This document shows positions 5,970-13,918 of a stretch of 13,918 bases of DNA, piece after piece. Source of the stretch: Sphingomonadaceae bacterium (GTDB lineage: Bacteria > Pseudomonadota > Alphaproteobacteria > Sphingomonadales > Sphingomonadaceae); NCBI GenBank assembly GCA_947442095.1, contig CANEVG010000045.1, positions 1 through 13,918 on the forward strand, written 5' to 3'. Position 1 is the stretch's first letter, and every line of letters starts with the position of its first letter. Both the position numbers and the translations under genes were made by a program. Below the pieces are notes generated by a model. That model was given only the letters and a program-made list of their open reading frames with translations. It searched no databases and was not told the origin of the DNA.

Positions 5970-8900
5970 CTATCGGGAAATCGTGTTTTGCACGGTCTGG
6001 ATCGAAGGCAGCGACGCAATCGGCCTTGCCGCATCACCCACGACCACGAAGGCGGCCCAGTAGAAGGGGTGCGAGGTCTGCGCGTCGTCCATCAAGTGGC
6101 CCTCGGCCTCGGCCAGCGCCTCGCCGAGCAGTTGGCCTGGCCGGCCCGCAATCATCCCGCCGATCAGCCGCCGGGTCGCATCGAAATCATCGGGCACAGG
6201 CCAGTGGCTTGCGACAACCGCGCGCGCGCCCGCACCTGTGAAAGCGCGCACCAACCCGTCCAACGCATAGTTGCCGCCAGTCGTCACCCCTGCCTCGCGA
6301 CTGGCCGCCACGGTCGCCATGCCCGCCGTATCGCAGGCCGACAGGATCACCAGATCGGCATCGAGCTTCAGATCGAAGATCTCGCGGAACGTTAGCAGGC
6401 CGTCAGAGCCTTTGGCACCGAAGCTGGTGACGAGCGCGGGGCGCGCCGGGCACGCCTTGCGCGGCGCGGAAACAAGGCCGTGGGTAGCAAAATGCAGCAC
6501 GCGGTACTGATCAAGCGTACCATCGGCGAGCAAGCCGCTGTCGGTAAAGCTCGTGCCCGTGCGCACCACGCTCGTGCCGCCGATGGTTTTCGCGGCAAAT
6601 AGCAACTCATCGGGCTTCACCGGACGCTGCCACACCGAGAGCGGCCAGTCGCAATTGCCAGCAACAGCCGCGGCCCCCTCCGCCACCGGGCGCTGCGCAG
6701 GCGCGCTGTTGCTGCCAAGACCGAGGTAAGGCCGTACTGCGTGCGATGGTGCCAGCTTGCGGATATCGAGGAAGGCGCGCGGGCTGACTGAAATCGAAAT
6801 CGCCCGTCCCCGGCCCAGCCAGTCAATCCCCGTAAAATCAAAGACATCGGCATCGATATCGACCGTGCGCGCCTTGTAGGCCGCGATCCCCGCGTCAGCC
6901 ATGACCAGCACACCAGGCGGCAGCTGGAGCATCGCCGCATCCGGTTCAAACACCAGATGCCGCACCGCAGGAATCTCAGGCTCGACCGGTCCGAACAGGG
7001 CCTTGGTCAACGCCCGCGCGTGGTCGAGATCGAACGGGCGATTGACCGCCTTGCCCTTCTCGATGGTCACGATGCTGTCGCGGATCAACTGTACCTCACG
7101 ACTCAGCTCCGCACGGGACAGCGGCAGTGCAATCAGGCGCGCCGAAGTGCCCGTCGCATAAAGCCCATACAGGTCCTGCCCCACCGCAATCAGCTTGTAG
7201 TAGCTCTCGCCTGGCGCAAGCGTGGCCTGCAGTTCGGCCAGTGCCACGCGCTGCGGGGCCAGCGCGGTATAGCGCGGAAAGGCTGAAAGCTGAGCCGCGA
7301 TGCCAGTCTGCTCGCGCCGCAGGGCAACGAGCATATCCTGCTGCGCGGCCAGTTCGGCGATTTCTTCGGCCGTCAGGCTTTCCAGTGCGCCGAGCCGGGC
7401 AATCTCGCTGTCAATCCGCGCGATATCCCGGCTTCGCGCGAGCGAGAGGCGGAATAGCGCAGCCGCGCCGTCGTTCCCCTCGGCCAACTGGCGCGCAAGA
7501 ATGGCCTGGGTCTGCGCGACACCCGGCCGCTCCAGCACTTGCGCTGCTGCAAAGGCAGCGCGCGCCGGCGCGGCAAAATCAGCGCCATCGCTTGCGAGAA
7601 GGACGAAGTAGGGGCTAAGGAGATCGCGCAAGGTCGTGCCGCTGTCGGTCACCTTGGCGCTTTGTTCGACCACCTCAGCGAACAGTTGCCGGGCGGCGGC
7701 CCGGTCGCCTGCATGAAGCAGATAGGCGGCCTTGCGCGCTTTGGCCGAAAGCACGGCGGGCGAGGCCGGATAGGCCTTCTCCAGCGCGGCAATCGCCCGG
7801 TCAAACCCGGCCTCCGCCGCGCCGCGTCGCCCCACCGCCCCGGCGAGATTGGCAAGCTCGATATCGATCTCGGCGCGCAGCCACACAATCGAGGCAAGCT
7901 GCCCTTGCCGCACCGCTCGCAGCCGGCTGAGCGCATTGCCGAAACCGGCTGCCGCTTCATCGGCGCGCCCGGCCATCCGCAAGGCGGTCGCGCTCAGGGC
8001 CTGCGCCTGGGCATCGAGGATTTCAGCCTTTTCCGTCCGCGTCAGCGCCGGATTGGTCACGCCCATCCTGCGCGTGGCGGCCGTATCCCGATTAATCGCC
8101 TCGGCCAGCGGCAGGTTGATCTCTCCCGCCGCCAGTTGCGCGCTGTTATAGACCGCGCTGACTGGATCGGCAGGCCTTGCCAGTTCGCTGACCGCAGCAT
8201 CAGGGCGGCGCTGGTTTAGCTGATCGATCGCGCGGTAATTGCGTAGCAGACGCTGGGCCAGCCCATCGCCGGGCAGCGCGACGCGCTCGCTTTCGGCGAA
8301 GAGTCTGGCGGCAGCTTCGAAGTTTGAGAGATTGGAAAGCTGGAGGCCTTCATTGGCCAGCGCGTCGGCCCGCTCCTCGCGGTCGTCCATGCCGCCGCGA
8401 TGCCGCTGCGCCAGCACTTCGAAGAAGGCGGCCGATTCGGCAAAGCTGCTGCCATTGTTGCGCAGATACCCCTCACCGCGTACCCCTCGCGGATCGAGTA
8501 AACCGGCCTGCAGCCGCGCAAAAGCAGCAGCATCGGTCACCTCGGTGGTGGCAACCTTGATTTCGCCCCCGACTGGCCGGTCCAGCACCACGCTGGCAAG
8601 CGCAAGCTGCAGGGCTGCGTCGTAAGCCGCAAGCCCCTCAACGAAGTAGGCCGTGTCGCCGCGCTGCATGGCATAGCGCCGATAGTCGAGGCCGCTGGAG
8701 GGTTCGCGGCATAGCATGGCGCTCGCCTCGCCAAGTTCAGCGATGGCCACGCGCCCCGTGCCGCCGCAAACCCGCCCCGGCCCGGCAGAAGCGGGTGCAT
8801 CCACATCGGGCACCGCATCTATGGCAAGGGGGCCTCTGATTGCGAGAAGCGTGCCGACCGGCCCTGCCGCATCGCGGCAGGAGAGGGTGTAGGAGCGGTC

Positions 8901-9080
8901 GAACATGCCGTTCAGGCGCTTATCAGCGGGCGCAATCTGCGCTGTGCAAACCACGCCGGACGAGCCGAGCCGGAAATTGCTGCGCACCGAAACCGGCAGC
9001 GCCCGGCCAGCAGCCAAGACAGGGGTGAGCGCGGCCCCCAGCAGCGCCGCAAGGCTCAAGATCACAGAGGCGCGTTTCAC
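5970..9080 (-). CDS. Exported TPR-CHAT domain protein (putative caspase-like protease)
   Basis: This 1036-residue protein starts with a typical Sec signal peptide: MKR, a hydrophobic stretch, and VLA-AG with probable cleavage near residues 23-24. Four cysteines follow early (45, 68, 105, 124), suggesting disulfides outside the cytoplasm. Residues about 210-600 are Ala-rich helical repeats of TPR character. The C-terminal CHAT domain (about 690-1020) shows LHFATHG with His867 and LSACDTAG with Cys916, the expected catalytic dyad, and ends with the usual HPFYWAAFVVVGD block. CHAT proteins are relatives of caspases and separase; several act as proteases on partner proteins. The start is GTG 9080, overlapping the TGA of the exoprotein gene as GTGA, with GGAGG nine bases upstream. 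The tight coupling implies that the long exoprotein upstream is its partner or substrate, but this is inference. It could alternatively be a scaffold. The family call is firm. Confidence 0.92.
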   Translation of the reverse strand: MKRASVILSLAALLGAALTPVLAAGRALPVSVRSNFRLGSSGVVCTAQIAPADKRLNGMFDRSYTLSCRDAAGPVGTLLAIRGPLAIDAVPDVDAPASAGPGRVCGGTGRVAIAELGEASAMLCREPSSGLDYRRYAMQRGDTAYFVEGLAAYDAALQLALASVVLDRPVGGEIKVATTEVTDAAAFARLQAGLLDPRGVRGEGYLRNNGSSFAESAAFFEVLAQRHRGGMDDREERADALANEGLQLSNLSNFEAAARLFAESERVALPGDGLAQRLLRNYRAIDQLNQRRPDAAVSELARPADPVSAVYNSAQLAAGEINLPLAEAINRDTAATRRMGVTNPALTRTEKAEILDAQAQALSATALRMAGRADEAAAGFGNALSRLRAVRQGQLASIVWLRAEIDIELANLAGAVGRRGAAEAGFDRAIAALEKAYPASPAVLSAKARKAAYLLHAGDRAAARQLFAEVVEQSAKVTDSGTTLRDLLSPYFVLLASDGADFAAPARAAFAAAQVLERPGVAQTQAILARQLAEGNDGAAALFRLSLARSRDIARIDSEIARLGALESLTAEEIAELAAQQDMLVALRREQTGIAAQLSAFPRYTALAPQRVALAELQATLAPGESYYKLIAVGQDLYGLYATGTSARLIALPLSRAELSREVQLIRDSIVTIEKGKAVNRPFDLDHARALTKALFGPVEPEIPAVRHLVFEPDAAMLQLPPGVLVMADAGIAAYKARTVDIDADVFDFTGIDWLGRGRAISISVSPRAFLDIRKLAPSHAVRPYLGLGSNSAPAQRPVAEGAAAVAGNCDWPLSVWQRPVKPDELLFAAKTIGGTSVVRTGTSFTDSGLLADGTLDQYRVLHFATHGLVSAPRKACPARPALVTSFGAKGSDGLLTFREIFDLKLDADLVILSACDTAGMATVAASREAGVTTGGNYALDGLVRAFTGAGARAVVASHWPVPDDFDATRRLIGGMIAGRPGQLLGEALAEAEGHLMDDAQTSHPFYWAAFVVVGDAARPIASLPSIQTVQNTISR

Positions 9081-12000
9081 TGGCTCAATCCTCCGCTCGG
9101 ACCGGACCCGAACAAGGCCGGATTGCCGCTGCCTGCGATCGGCTCTTCGATTTGGGTTTGAAGCCCTTCCGGCTGAACCGCCAGCACCACCTGCGGCGCC
9201 TGGATCGGGCTTGTGCTCTGCTGTTCCGCCTCCTCTGGATCGTCGGACGCAGGAACATCAATCAGGTCGAACAGCGTGCGGATGCCAGGGTCCGGGTTTG
9301 GTGAAATCACGCTGCATGTTGCAGCATTGAGCAGGCAGCCGTTGAGACGGCTCTCGGGGGTGAATCGGGTGAGGTCCACGCCGCTGTCCTTGAACAGCTG
9401 CCAGGCATTGACCCCGCTCACCGTGCCGGCCTGAGCGCGGAACGTGCCGTTGATGATAACCGTGACCGGATCGGTTCCGGCCGGCCGCACGCTAAAGCCG
9501 TCCAGCGGCTCATCAAAGCCCAGCGGAACCGCGCCAGAGCCGGTGCGCTGGATATAGACCGTACGGCCTGCGAGGAGATCGAGTGCGCCCGCGCGCAGCA
9601 CGGCATCGCTGGCACCGGAGCGCTCGTTGTCCAGCGCGGCTTCGGCGCCGGCGAAGAACGGATCGGCCGCCAGACGCACCAGAAGCGGCGCTGCGGCGAA
9701 GTGGATATCGCGCGCCTCGATCTGCACGGCGCCCAACGGTGTGCCATCCCGGCCCAGCAAGTTGATTGAGCCGGTATCGGAAGAAAGCTGGAACAACCCG
9801 GTCTGAAAGACCACAGCATTGCTCGAACGGAAGCCGGTTCCGCGGATTGCACCGGTCACGCGGATTGTTCCAGTGGATACGGCGGTCGGCACCGCGCCCG
9901 TACGGAACAGGACCCGCCCATTCGGATCATCGATCGTGCTGCCCGCATCAGGCCCAGTCATGTCGAGCCTGCCGATCAGCATATCCACCGGCCCGGCCCC
10001 ATCCACCCCCAACAGGCTTAGCGAGCCGCTGTTGATCCGGCTCCATTCCGCGTTTTCCAGCGTATAGCTCGTTGCCGGCAGGATGCTGGTATCGGGCCCG
10101 TCACCGATGCGCATGCCATCGGCATTGCCGGAGATGAGCCGGATCGCTCCGGTAAGCCCGGCGTTGAGCCCTGAACCTGCGGGCATGGCAAGGTCGTTTG
10201 AGCTGAGCTCGATCTGCGGCGCGCGCAACACTCCGCCTAGGCTCAATAGACCGCCGCTCTGGGCCAGAATGCTGCGTGATGCCGTTGCGCCAAGCAAGGC
10301 GGCATTGCCGGCCACAGCGGCGGTGAACGCACCGCCGGAGACCAAGCCGGTCAGCGTGAGCCCGCCACCCGCCGCGACGAGCGGCGCGGCGAACACCGCG
10401 CCAAAGTCGAAGTTCCCGATTGCGCCCCCCACGGCGCCAAGCGTGTCGCGCGCCACAAGGATGCGTCCGGTCTGCGAGACAAGGTCGGCCGTGCTGACGC
10501 TGCCGCCCGCAAGCAGCACCATGTCCCGCGCCCGCACGGAGCCGGTCGCAAGATCACCCGATGCGATCAAGGCCGCATCCGTTGTCGCCGAAATGGTGCT
10601 GGTGGTCAGCGATCCGGCGTTGGCGCGCACTTCGACCGTGCCTTTGGCCGAACCGGCATTGCCGATCCGCACGCCGGCGCCCCCGTTGATCCGGATGGCG
10701 CTCCCCGCGTCGAGATTGCCGAGCGTAACCGCACCGGCCAGATTGCTTTGCTGGATAACAGATGTTGCGGTGATCGACCCACCCGTCACCGCCCCGGCAG
10801 TGCCGATCGAAACGGAACCGCCGGTCGCTGTAACAGTGCCAAAGGCCAGCGTACCGTTTGCCGCCAAAGTTACCCCCGCGCCGCTCAAATCCCCGGCAAC
10901 GGTAATGTTCGCAAGGTTGGCTGTTCCCAGCGCGCCGCCTGCTTCCAGAAAAAGCTCGCCGCCTGTTGCGGCAAGAGTACCCGATGTGATCCCGCTGGCT
11001 GACCTGAGCACGAGATCACCCGTATCAGCGAGGCCTGAAAGCAGCGTCAACCCGGTGCCGCTGCGCACCGAGATCACAGTCGCAGCTTGCACGGCGCCAA
11101 GGCTGGCCGCGCCCGCAGCGTTAACGCCAACCGAACCGGCCAGCGCGCGCAGATTGCTCGCTGTCACGCCTGCTGCCGTGCTCGCCAGGGATATGCCCGT
11201 GCCGCCGGACACGGTCCCGGTCTGGACCGCATTGACGGCCGCTAGGTTCACGCTGCCGGTCTTTGCAGTAATCGCGTCCAGCGTCACTGCATCGCTGCCG
11301 GTCACGCTCACCACATCGCCAGAAATATCGCCGCCGGTCAGCACGCCGCCCGCGATCAGCGTTATCGCACCGCCGGTTGCATTGACCGCGCCCGTGGCGA
11401 GCGAAGTCCCCACTGCTGCAGCCACCGAAACACCCGCAAGGTTGCCTGTTCGCAGTGCGCCACCCGCTTCCAGCACAAGTTCTCCGCGTGTTGCGGCCAG
11501 ATTGCCTGATGAGATCCCGCCGGTTGCCCCAAGCACGAAATCGCCGGTATCGGTCAGGCCTGAAAGCAGCGTCGTGCCGGCACCGCTGCGCATCGAAATC
11601 CCGGTTGCAGCTTGCACGCTGCCGAGGCTGGCCGCGCCCGCTGCGTTAACGGCGACCGTATCGGCCAGCGCGCGCACGTTGCCCGCTGTGACGCCTGCCG
11701 CCGTGCTCGCCAGGGTTACGCTGGTACCGGCGGACACCGCGCCGGTCTGCAGCGCATTCACCGCCGCCACATTCACGCCGCCGGTCTGCGCAGTGATTGC
11801 ACCCAGCGTCACTGCACCGCTGCCCGTAACGTCCAACGTGCTGGTGGCATCAAGGGCGGCGGTGGTGATCGCGCCGGTTACCGTTAGCCCTATCCGGCCC
11901 CCGGCTGTAATCCCGCGCGCGGACAGCGCTCCGCCCGCGCCGAACTCCACGTCACCCGAGGCAGAGGAGGCCTCTCCCGTCAGGGTCATATTTCCGCCGG

Positions 12001-13918
12001 AGGTGACGGTGAGCGAGCCTGCGGTCGCGGTCAGACTTCCACCCGTCAGCGCACCGCCGCTGGTCAATTCCAGCGTCTTGGAGCCGAGCAAGACGTTGCC
12101 AAGGCCGAGCGTCGTTCCAGCCGTGACCCTGAGGCCAAAAGTACTCGTCCCGGCCCCTCCTGCAGTCAGGTCGCCCAGACTGGCAGCACTGCCGGCGCTC
12201 AGCACGACCCGGCGGTTTGTCGACACGACGTCTCTGGCCAGAAGATCACGCCCGGCCTGCAGCGCCACATCGCCAGATGTGCTGGTCACAAGACCGGACG
12301 CGATATCGGTAGCTGCAATGACCCCGATCGATCCGCCGGACGTTGCCAGATCGCCTGTCGTCAAGCCGCCTGCAGTGCTCGTAAGAGAAATCGACGTGCC
12401 GGCACGGATGGGCCCGGAGGTAAGGCCGTTTGGCGCTGTCACGCCAACTCCGGCCGCGAGGCTTCGGACCGAACCAAGGGCCACGCGATCAAACCCGGTC
12501 ACGATCACTTCGCCTTGTGCCAGAATCGGCCCCGCGGTCAGAGCCTGACCCGCGTCCAGCGACAGTGCGCCGCCCGATGCCACTGACACGAGATCCATCA
12601 GGCTGTCCGAAATTATATTGACCGTGCCGGCCGCCACGATCACGCCGCCCGCTATAGCGCCGCCGCCCTTAAGCTCGACAAACCCGCTCGCACCACCTGC
12701 AACCGAAGTGGTGATAGCCCGCACCGCAATGCCGCGCGTGGATCGTGCCCTCAGCGCACCGGCCATGGTCGCACCCGAAACCGTGATCGCGCCGCCGCTG
12801 GAAATCGGTTCGGCGCCAAGCAAGGCGCCGATGTCATAGCTGCCCAGCGGATCGCCGCCAATGGGCGCCATGCCATAGTCTGCCAGCAGCACCCGGCCGG
12901 TCGCCGTGATCGAGCCGACGAATTTTGCACCGCCTGAAAGCAGCGCAATCTCGCGGCCAGAGAGCGCCCCCGCGGTCAAAGCCAGCGGCGTGAACAGCTT
13001 GATATCCTGCTCAGCCGCCACTGCGCCAAGCCCGATGCCGCCGAGGCCGACAGCGGTGATATCATAGCGCGCGCCCGAAACCGCTGACGGGTTGACGAGG
13101 CCCGCCGAGAGGCCCTGTCCAGCAATGCCGCCGTTCGATGACAGCGCAATCGATGCACCTGCAATGACATTGCCGGCCAGAGTGACGCTACCCGGCCCGG
13201 AAAGCTGGACTGATTGCCGGCTGGTGATCCCCCCAACCGAAAGCGCAGCGCCAGCTGTCAGTGCAACATCGCCGCCAGCCGCGACCGTGCCCACACTGAC
13301 ATTGCCGGACGCTGTCACGGAAACGGTGCTGCCCGCCGAGAGATTGCCGAGCGACAGGGTCGTGCCTGCATTGACCGAAATGGAGCCGGTTGCCGTGAGG
13401 TTGTCCAGCCGAACCCGCCCGCCCGCGCCAAGCACAAGGCTGCCGTCGGTCTGCGCCGAGAGGTTGCTGAACAGATCACCGCCGGTTGAAAACACGACGG
13501 ATGTCGTGCCGCGGATCGTGCCGGCGGAGCCGGGCGGCACGAGGCCTTCGAGCCAGTCGCTCGCCGAGACAGTCGCCGAGCTTGCAAGCAGGTCTGCCCC
13601 GCCCAGCGCCGCCGTCAACGTGCCGGGCGTGATGAAGCTGAACGCGCCAGTGAGCGTCGTGTTGCCGCCGGCAAGGCTTATCGCGGAAGGCGGCGCGCCG
13701 GATGCGGTTGTTCCAGATGCCGCAAAGGTGAGGCTGCTGGCATTGACCGATCCGCCATCCAGCAGGAATGCCAGCGGACGGCCCAGGTTGGTGGCCGTAC
13801 CGGCGGCGCTCCCGCTTCCGCCTTGCGCCTGCGCCGTAAACGAAAGGGCCGCGCCGCTGAGTGTGCCGCGTTGGTCAGGATGCCCCGCCCGGCGGCCGAC
13901 AATCAGCTGCGCGCCGCG
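9077..13918 (-). CDS. Giant beta-helix exoprotein, filamentous haemagglutinin / two-partner-secretion type (5' partial)
   Basis: The frame is open from the right edge of the window to TGA 9077-9079, giving 1613 visible residues; the true start lies beyond 13918. The TTG at 13618 is an internal leucine codon, not a start, because the frame continues upstream without a stop. Most of the protein is Gly/Ala/Thr/Val/Ser-rich in short rungs of the kind T-A-G-G-x-L-x-x-G-x-I, as in right-handed beta-helix adhesins of the FHA family. The last 350 residues or so (below about base 10150) are less repetitive and include RTLFDLIDVPASDD, one close Cys pair (NGCLLNAATCS) and the end block EEPIAGSGNPALFG. 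No C-terminal membrane anchor is visible, which fits two-partner secretion. The N-terminal TPS domain and the FhaC/ShlB transporter would be outside the window. It is coupled to the CHAT gene by a GTGA overlap. The protein contains an internal 175-residue tandem duplication. Role in adhesion, biofilm or cell contact is inferred from the family. Confidence 0.88.
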   Translation of the reverse strand, partial: RGAQLIVGRRAGHPDQRGTLSGAALSFTAQAQGGSGSAAGTATNLGRPLAFLLDGGSVNASSLTFAASGTTASGAPPSAISLAGGNTTLTGAFSFITPGTLTAALGGADLLASSATVSASDWLEGLVPPGSAGTIRGTTSVVFSTGGDLFSNLSAQTDGSLVLGAGGRVRLDNLTATGSISVNAGTTLSLGNLSAGSTVSVTASGNVSVGTVAAGGDVALTAGAALSVGGITSRQSVQLSGPGSVTLAGNVIAGASIALSSNGGIAGQGLSAGLVNPSAVSGARYDITAVGLGGIGLGAVAAEQDIKLFTPLALTAGALSGREIALLSGGAKFVGSITATGRVLLADYGMAPIGGDPLGSYDIGALLGAEPISSGGAITVSGATMAGALRARSTRGIAVRAITTSVAGGASGFVELKGGGAIAGGVIVAAGTVNIISDSLMDLVSVASGGALSLDAGQALTAGPILAQGEVIVTGFDRVALGSVRSLAAGVGVTAPNGLTSGPIRAGTSISLTSTAGGLTTGDLATSGGSIGVIAATDIASGLVTSTSGDVALQAGRDLLARDVVSTNRRVVLSAGSAASLGDLTAGGAGTSTFGLRVTAGTTLGLGNVLLGSKTLELTSGGALTGGSLTATAGSLTVTSGGNMTLTGEASSASGDVEFGAGGALSARGITAGGRIGLTVTGAITTAALDATSTLDVTGSGAVTLGAITAQTGGVNVAAVNALQTGAVSAGTSVTLASTAAGVTAGNVRALADTVAVNAAGAASLGSVQAATGISMRSGAGTTLLSGLTDTGDFVLGATGGISSGNLAATRGELVLEAGGALRTGNLAGVSVAAAVGTSLATGAVNATGGAITLIAGGVLTGGDISGDVVSVTGSDAVTLDAITAKTGSVNLAAVNAVQTGTVSGGTGISLASTAAGVTASNLRALAGSVGVNAAGAASLGAVQAATVISVRSGTGLTLLSGLADTGDLVLRSASGITSGTLAATGGELFLEAGGALGTANLANITVAGDLSGAGVTLAANGTLAFGTVTATGGSVSIGTAGAVTGGSITATSVIQQSNLAGAVTLGNLDAGSAIRINGGAGVRIGNAGSAKGTVEVRANAGSLTTSTISATTDAALIASGDLATGSVRARDMVLLAGGSVSTADLVSQTGRILVARDTLGAVGGAIGNFDFGAVFAAPLVAAGGGLTLTGLVSGGAFTAAVAGNAALLGATASRSILAQSGGLLSLGGVLRAPQIELSSNDLAMPAGSGLNAGLTGAIRLISGNADGMRIGDGPDTSILPATSYTLENAEWSRINSGSLSLLGVDGAGPVDMLIGRLDMTGPDAGSTIDDPNGRVLFRTGAVPTAVSTGTIRVTGAIRGTGFRSSNAVVFQTGLFQLSSDTGSINLLGRDGTPLGAVQIEARDIHFAAAPLLVRLAADPFFAGAEAALDNERSGASDAVLRAGALDLLAGRTVYIQRTGSGAVPLGFDEPLDGFSVRPAGTDPVTVIINGTFRAQAGTVSGVNAWQLFKDSGVDLTRFTPESRLNGCLLNAATCSVISPNPDPGIRTLFDLIDVPASDDPEEAEQQSTSPIQAPQVVLAVQPEGLQTQIEEPIAGSGNPALFGSGPSGGLSQ
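9090..9094 (-). promoter_or_regulatory. Shine-Dalgarno for the CHAT gene
   Basis: GGAGG on the minus strand, within the last codons of the exoprotein gene and nine bases before GTG 9080. It supports the GTG start and re-initiation at the GTGA overlap. Confidence 0.65.
10910..11835 (-). repeat. Tandem duplication inside the exoprotein gene, 525-bp period
   Basis: Bases 10910-11310 and 11435-11835 are similar copies in the same orientation with an offset of exactly 525 bases (175 codons). Comparing 11041-11160 with 11566-11685 by hand gives 99 identical positions of 120, without gaps. Both copies encode blocks such as LASTAAGVTA, VNAAGAASLG and LEAGGAL. The region between them (11311-11434) also resembles what follows the other copy at protein level, so the real unit is about 175 residues. 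It extends the beta-helix by an integral block and looks like recent duplication by recombination. Confidence 0.8.

Noticed and set aside
7539..8219. 226-codon plus-strand frame inside the CHAT gene
   Set aside because: Shadow of the minus-strand CHAT gene; Arg/Gly-rich with no motif and no ribosome-binding site, while the opposite strand encodes clear TPR-like repeats.
10083..12548. 821-codon open frame on the plus strand, antisense to the exoprotein gene
   Set aside because: It is rich in Pro, Ala, Val and Ser with no domain pattern, and mirrors the Gly/Ala/Thr repeats of the opposite strand. GC-rich repetitive genes often leave such long antisense frames. The minus-strand frame continues over the whole region and reads as a recognisable beta-helix protein.
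13616..13618. Start codon of the exoprotein at TTG 13618
   Set aside because: The frame continues open from 13618 to the window edge at 13918 with the same composition, so this is an internal Leu codon and the gene is 5'-partial.

Overview
The window looks like chromosomal DNA of a high-GC alphaproteobacterium, most likely a sphingomonad (Sphingomonadales). This is an inference from gene style: FixJ/NarL-type regulators, PAS hybrid kinases, a Flp pilin, and a GC-rich haemagglutinin-like exoprotein next to a CHAT protein. No rRNA, tRNA, CRISPR array or intact insertion sequence was recognised.

Left part (1-2040). Bases 1-549 hold only weak coding remnants. A small Flp-family type IVb pilin gene (550-768, minus) stands alone, without the prepilin peptidase or Tad assembly genes. 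A leftward pair follows. The first gene is a FixJ-like regulator (1346-2038, minus) whose receiver has lost the phospho-acceptor Asp and other signature residues while its LuxR-type DNA-binding domain stays intact. It overlaps a small protein with a C-terminal membrane segment (1057-1359, minus).

Control region (2039-2523). This AT-rich divergent intergenic segment is about 21% GC over 2041-2280 by hand count, against clearly GC-rich flanking genes. It contains an 11-bp inverted repeat with a 25-bp spacer, a perfect 18-bp palindrome and a stem-loop in the kinase leader.

Two-component operon (2524-5567, plus). A soluble hybrid histidine kinase (GAF-PAS-PAS-HisKA-HATPase-REC) overlaps by 4 bases a canonical NarL/FixJ response regulator. 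With the divergent receiver-dead regulator, the three genes probably form one signalling locus.

Convergent junction (5564-5969). A 57-codon frame resembling the C-terminal part of a PilZ domain lies on the minus strand. Its stop overlaps the stop of the response regulator.

Right part (5970-13918, minus). A leftward operon holds a very long repetitive beta-helix exoprotein of the filamentous-haemagglutinin / two-partner-secretion type. Its 5' end lies outside the window and at least 1613 codons are visible. It is coupled by a GTGA stop/start overlap to an exported 1036-residue TPR-CHAT protein with an apparently intact His/Cys protease dyad. The arrangement suggests a secreted fibre-like protein paired with a periplasmic or secreted caspase-like protease. 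This is the most interesting system in the window.
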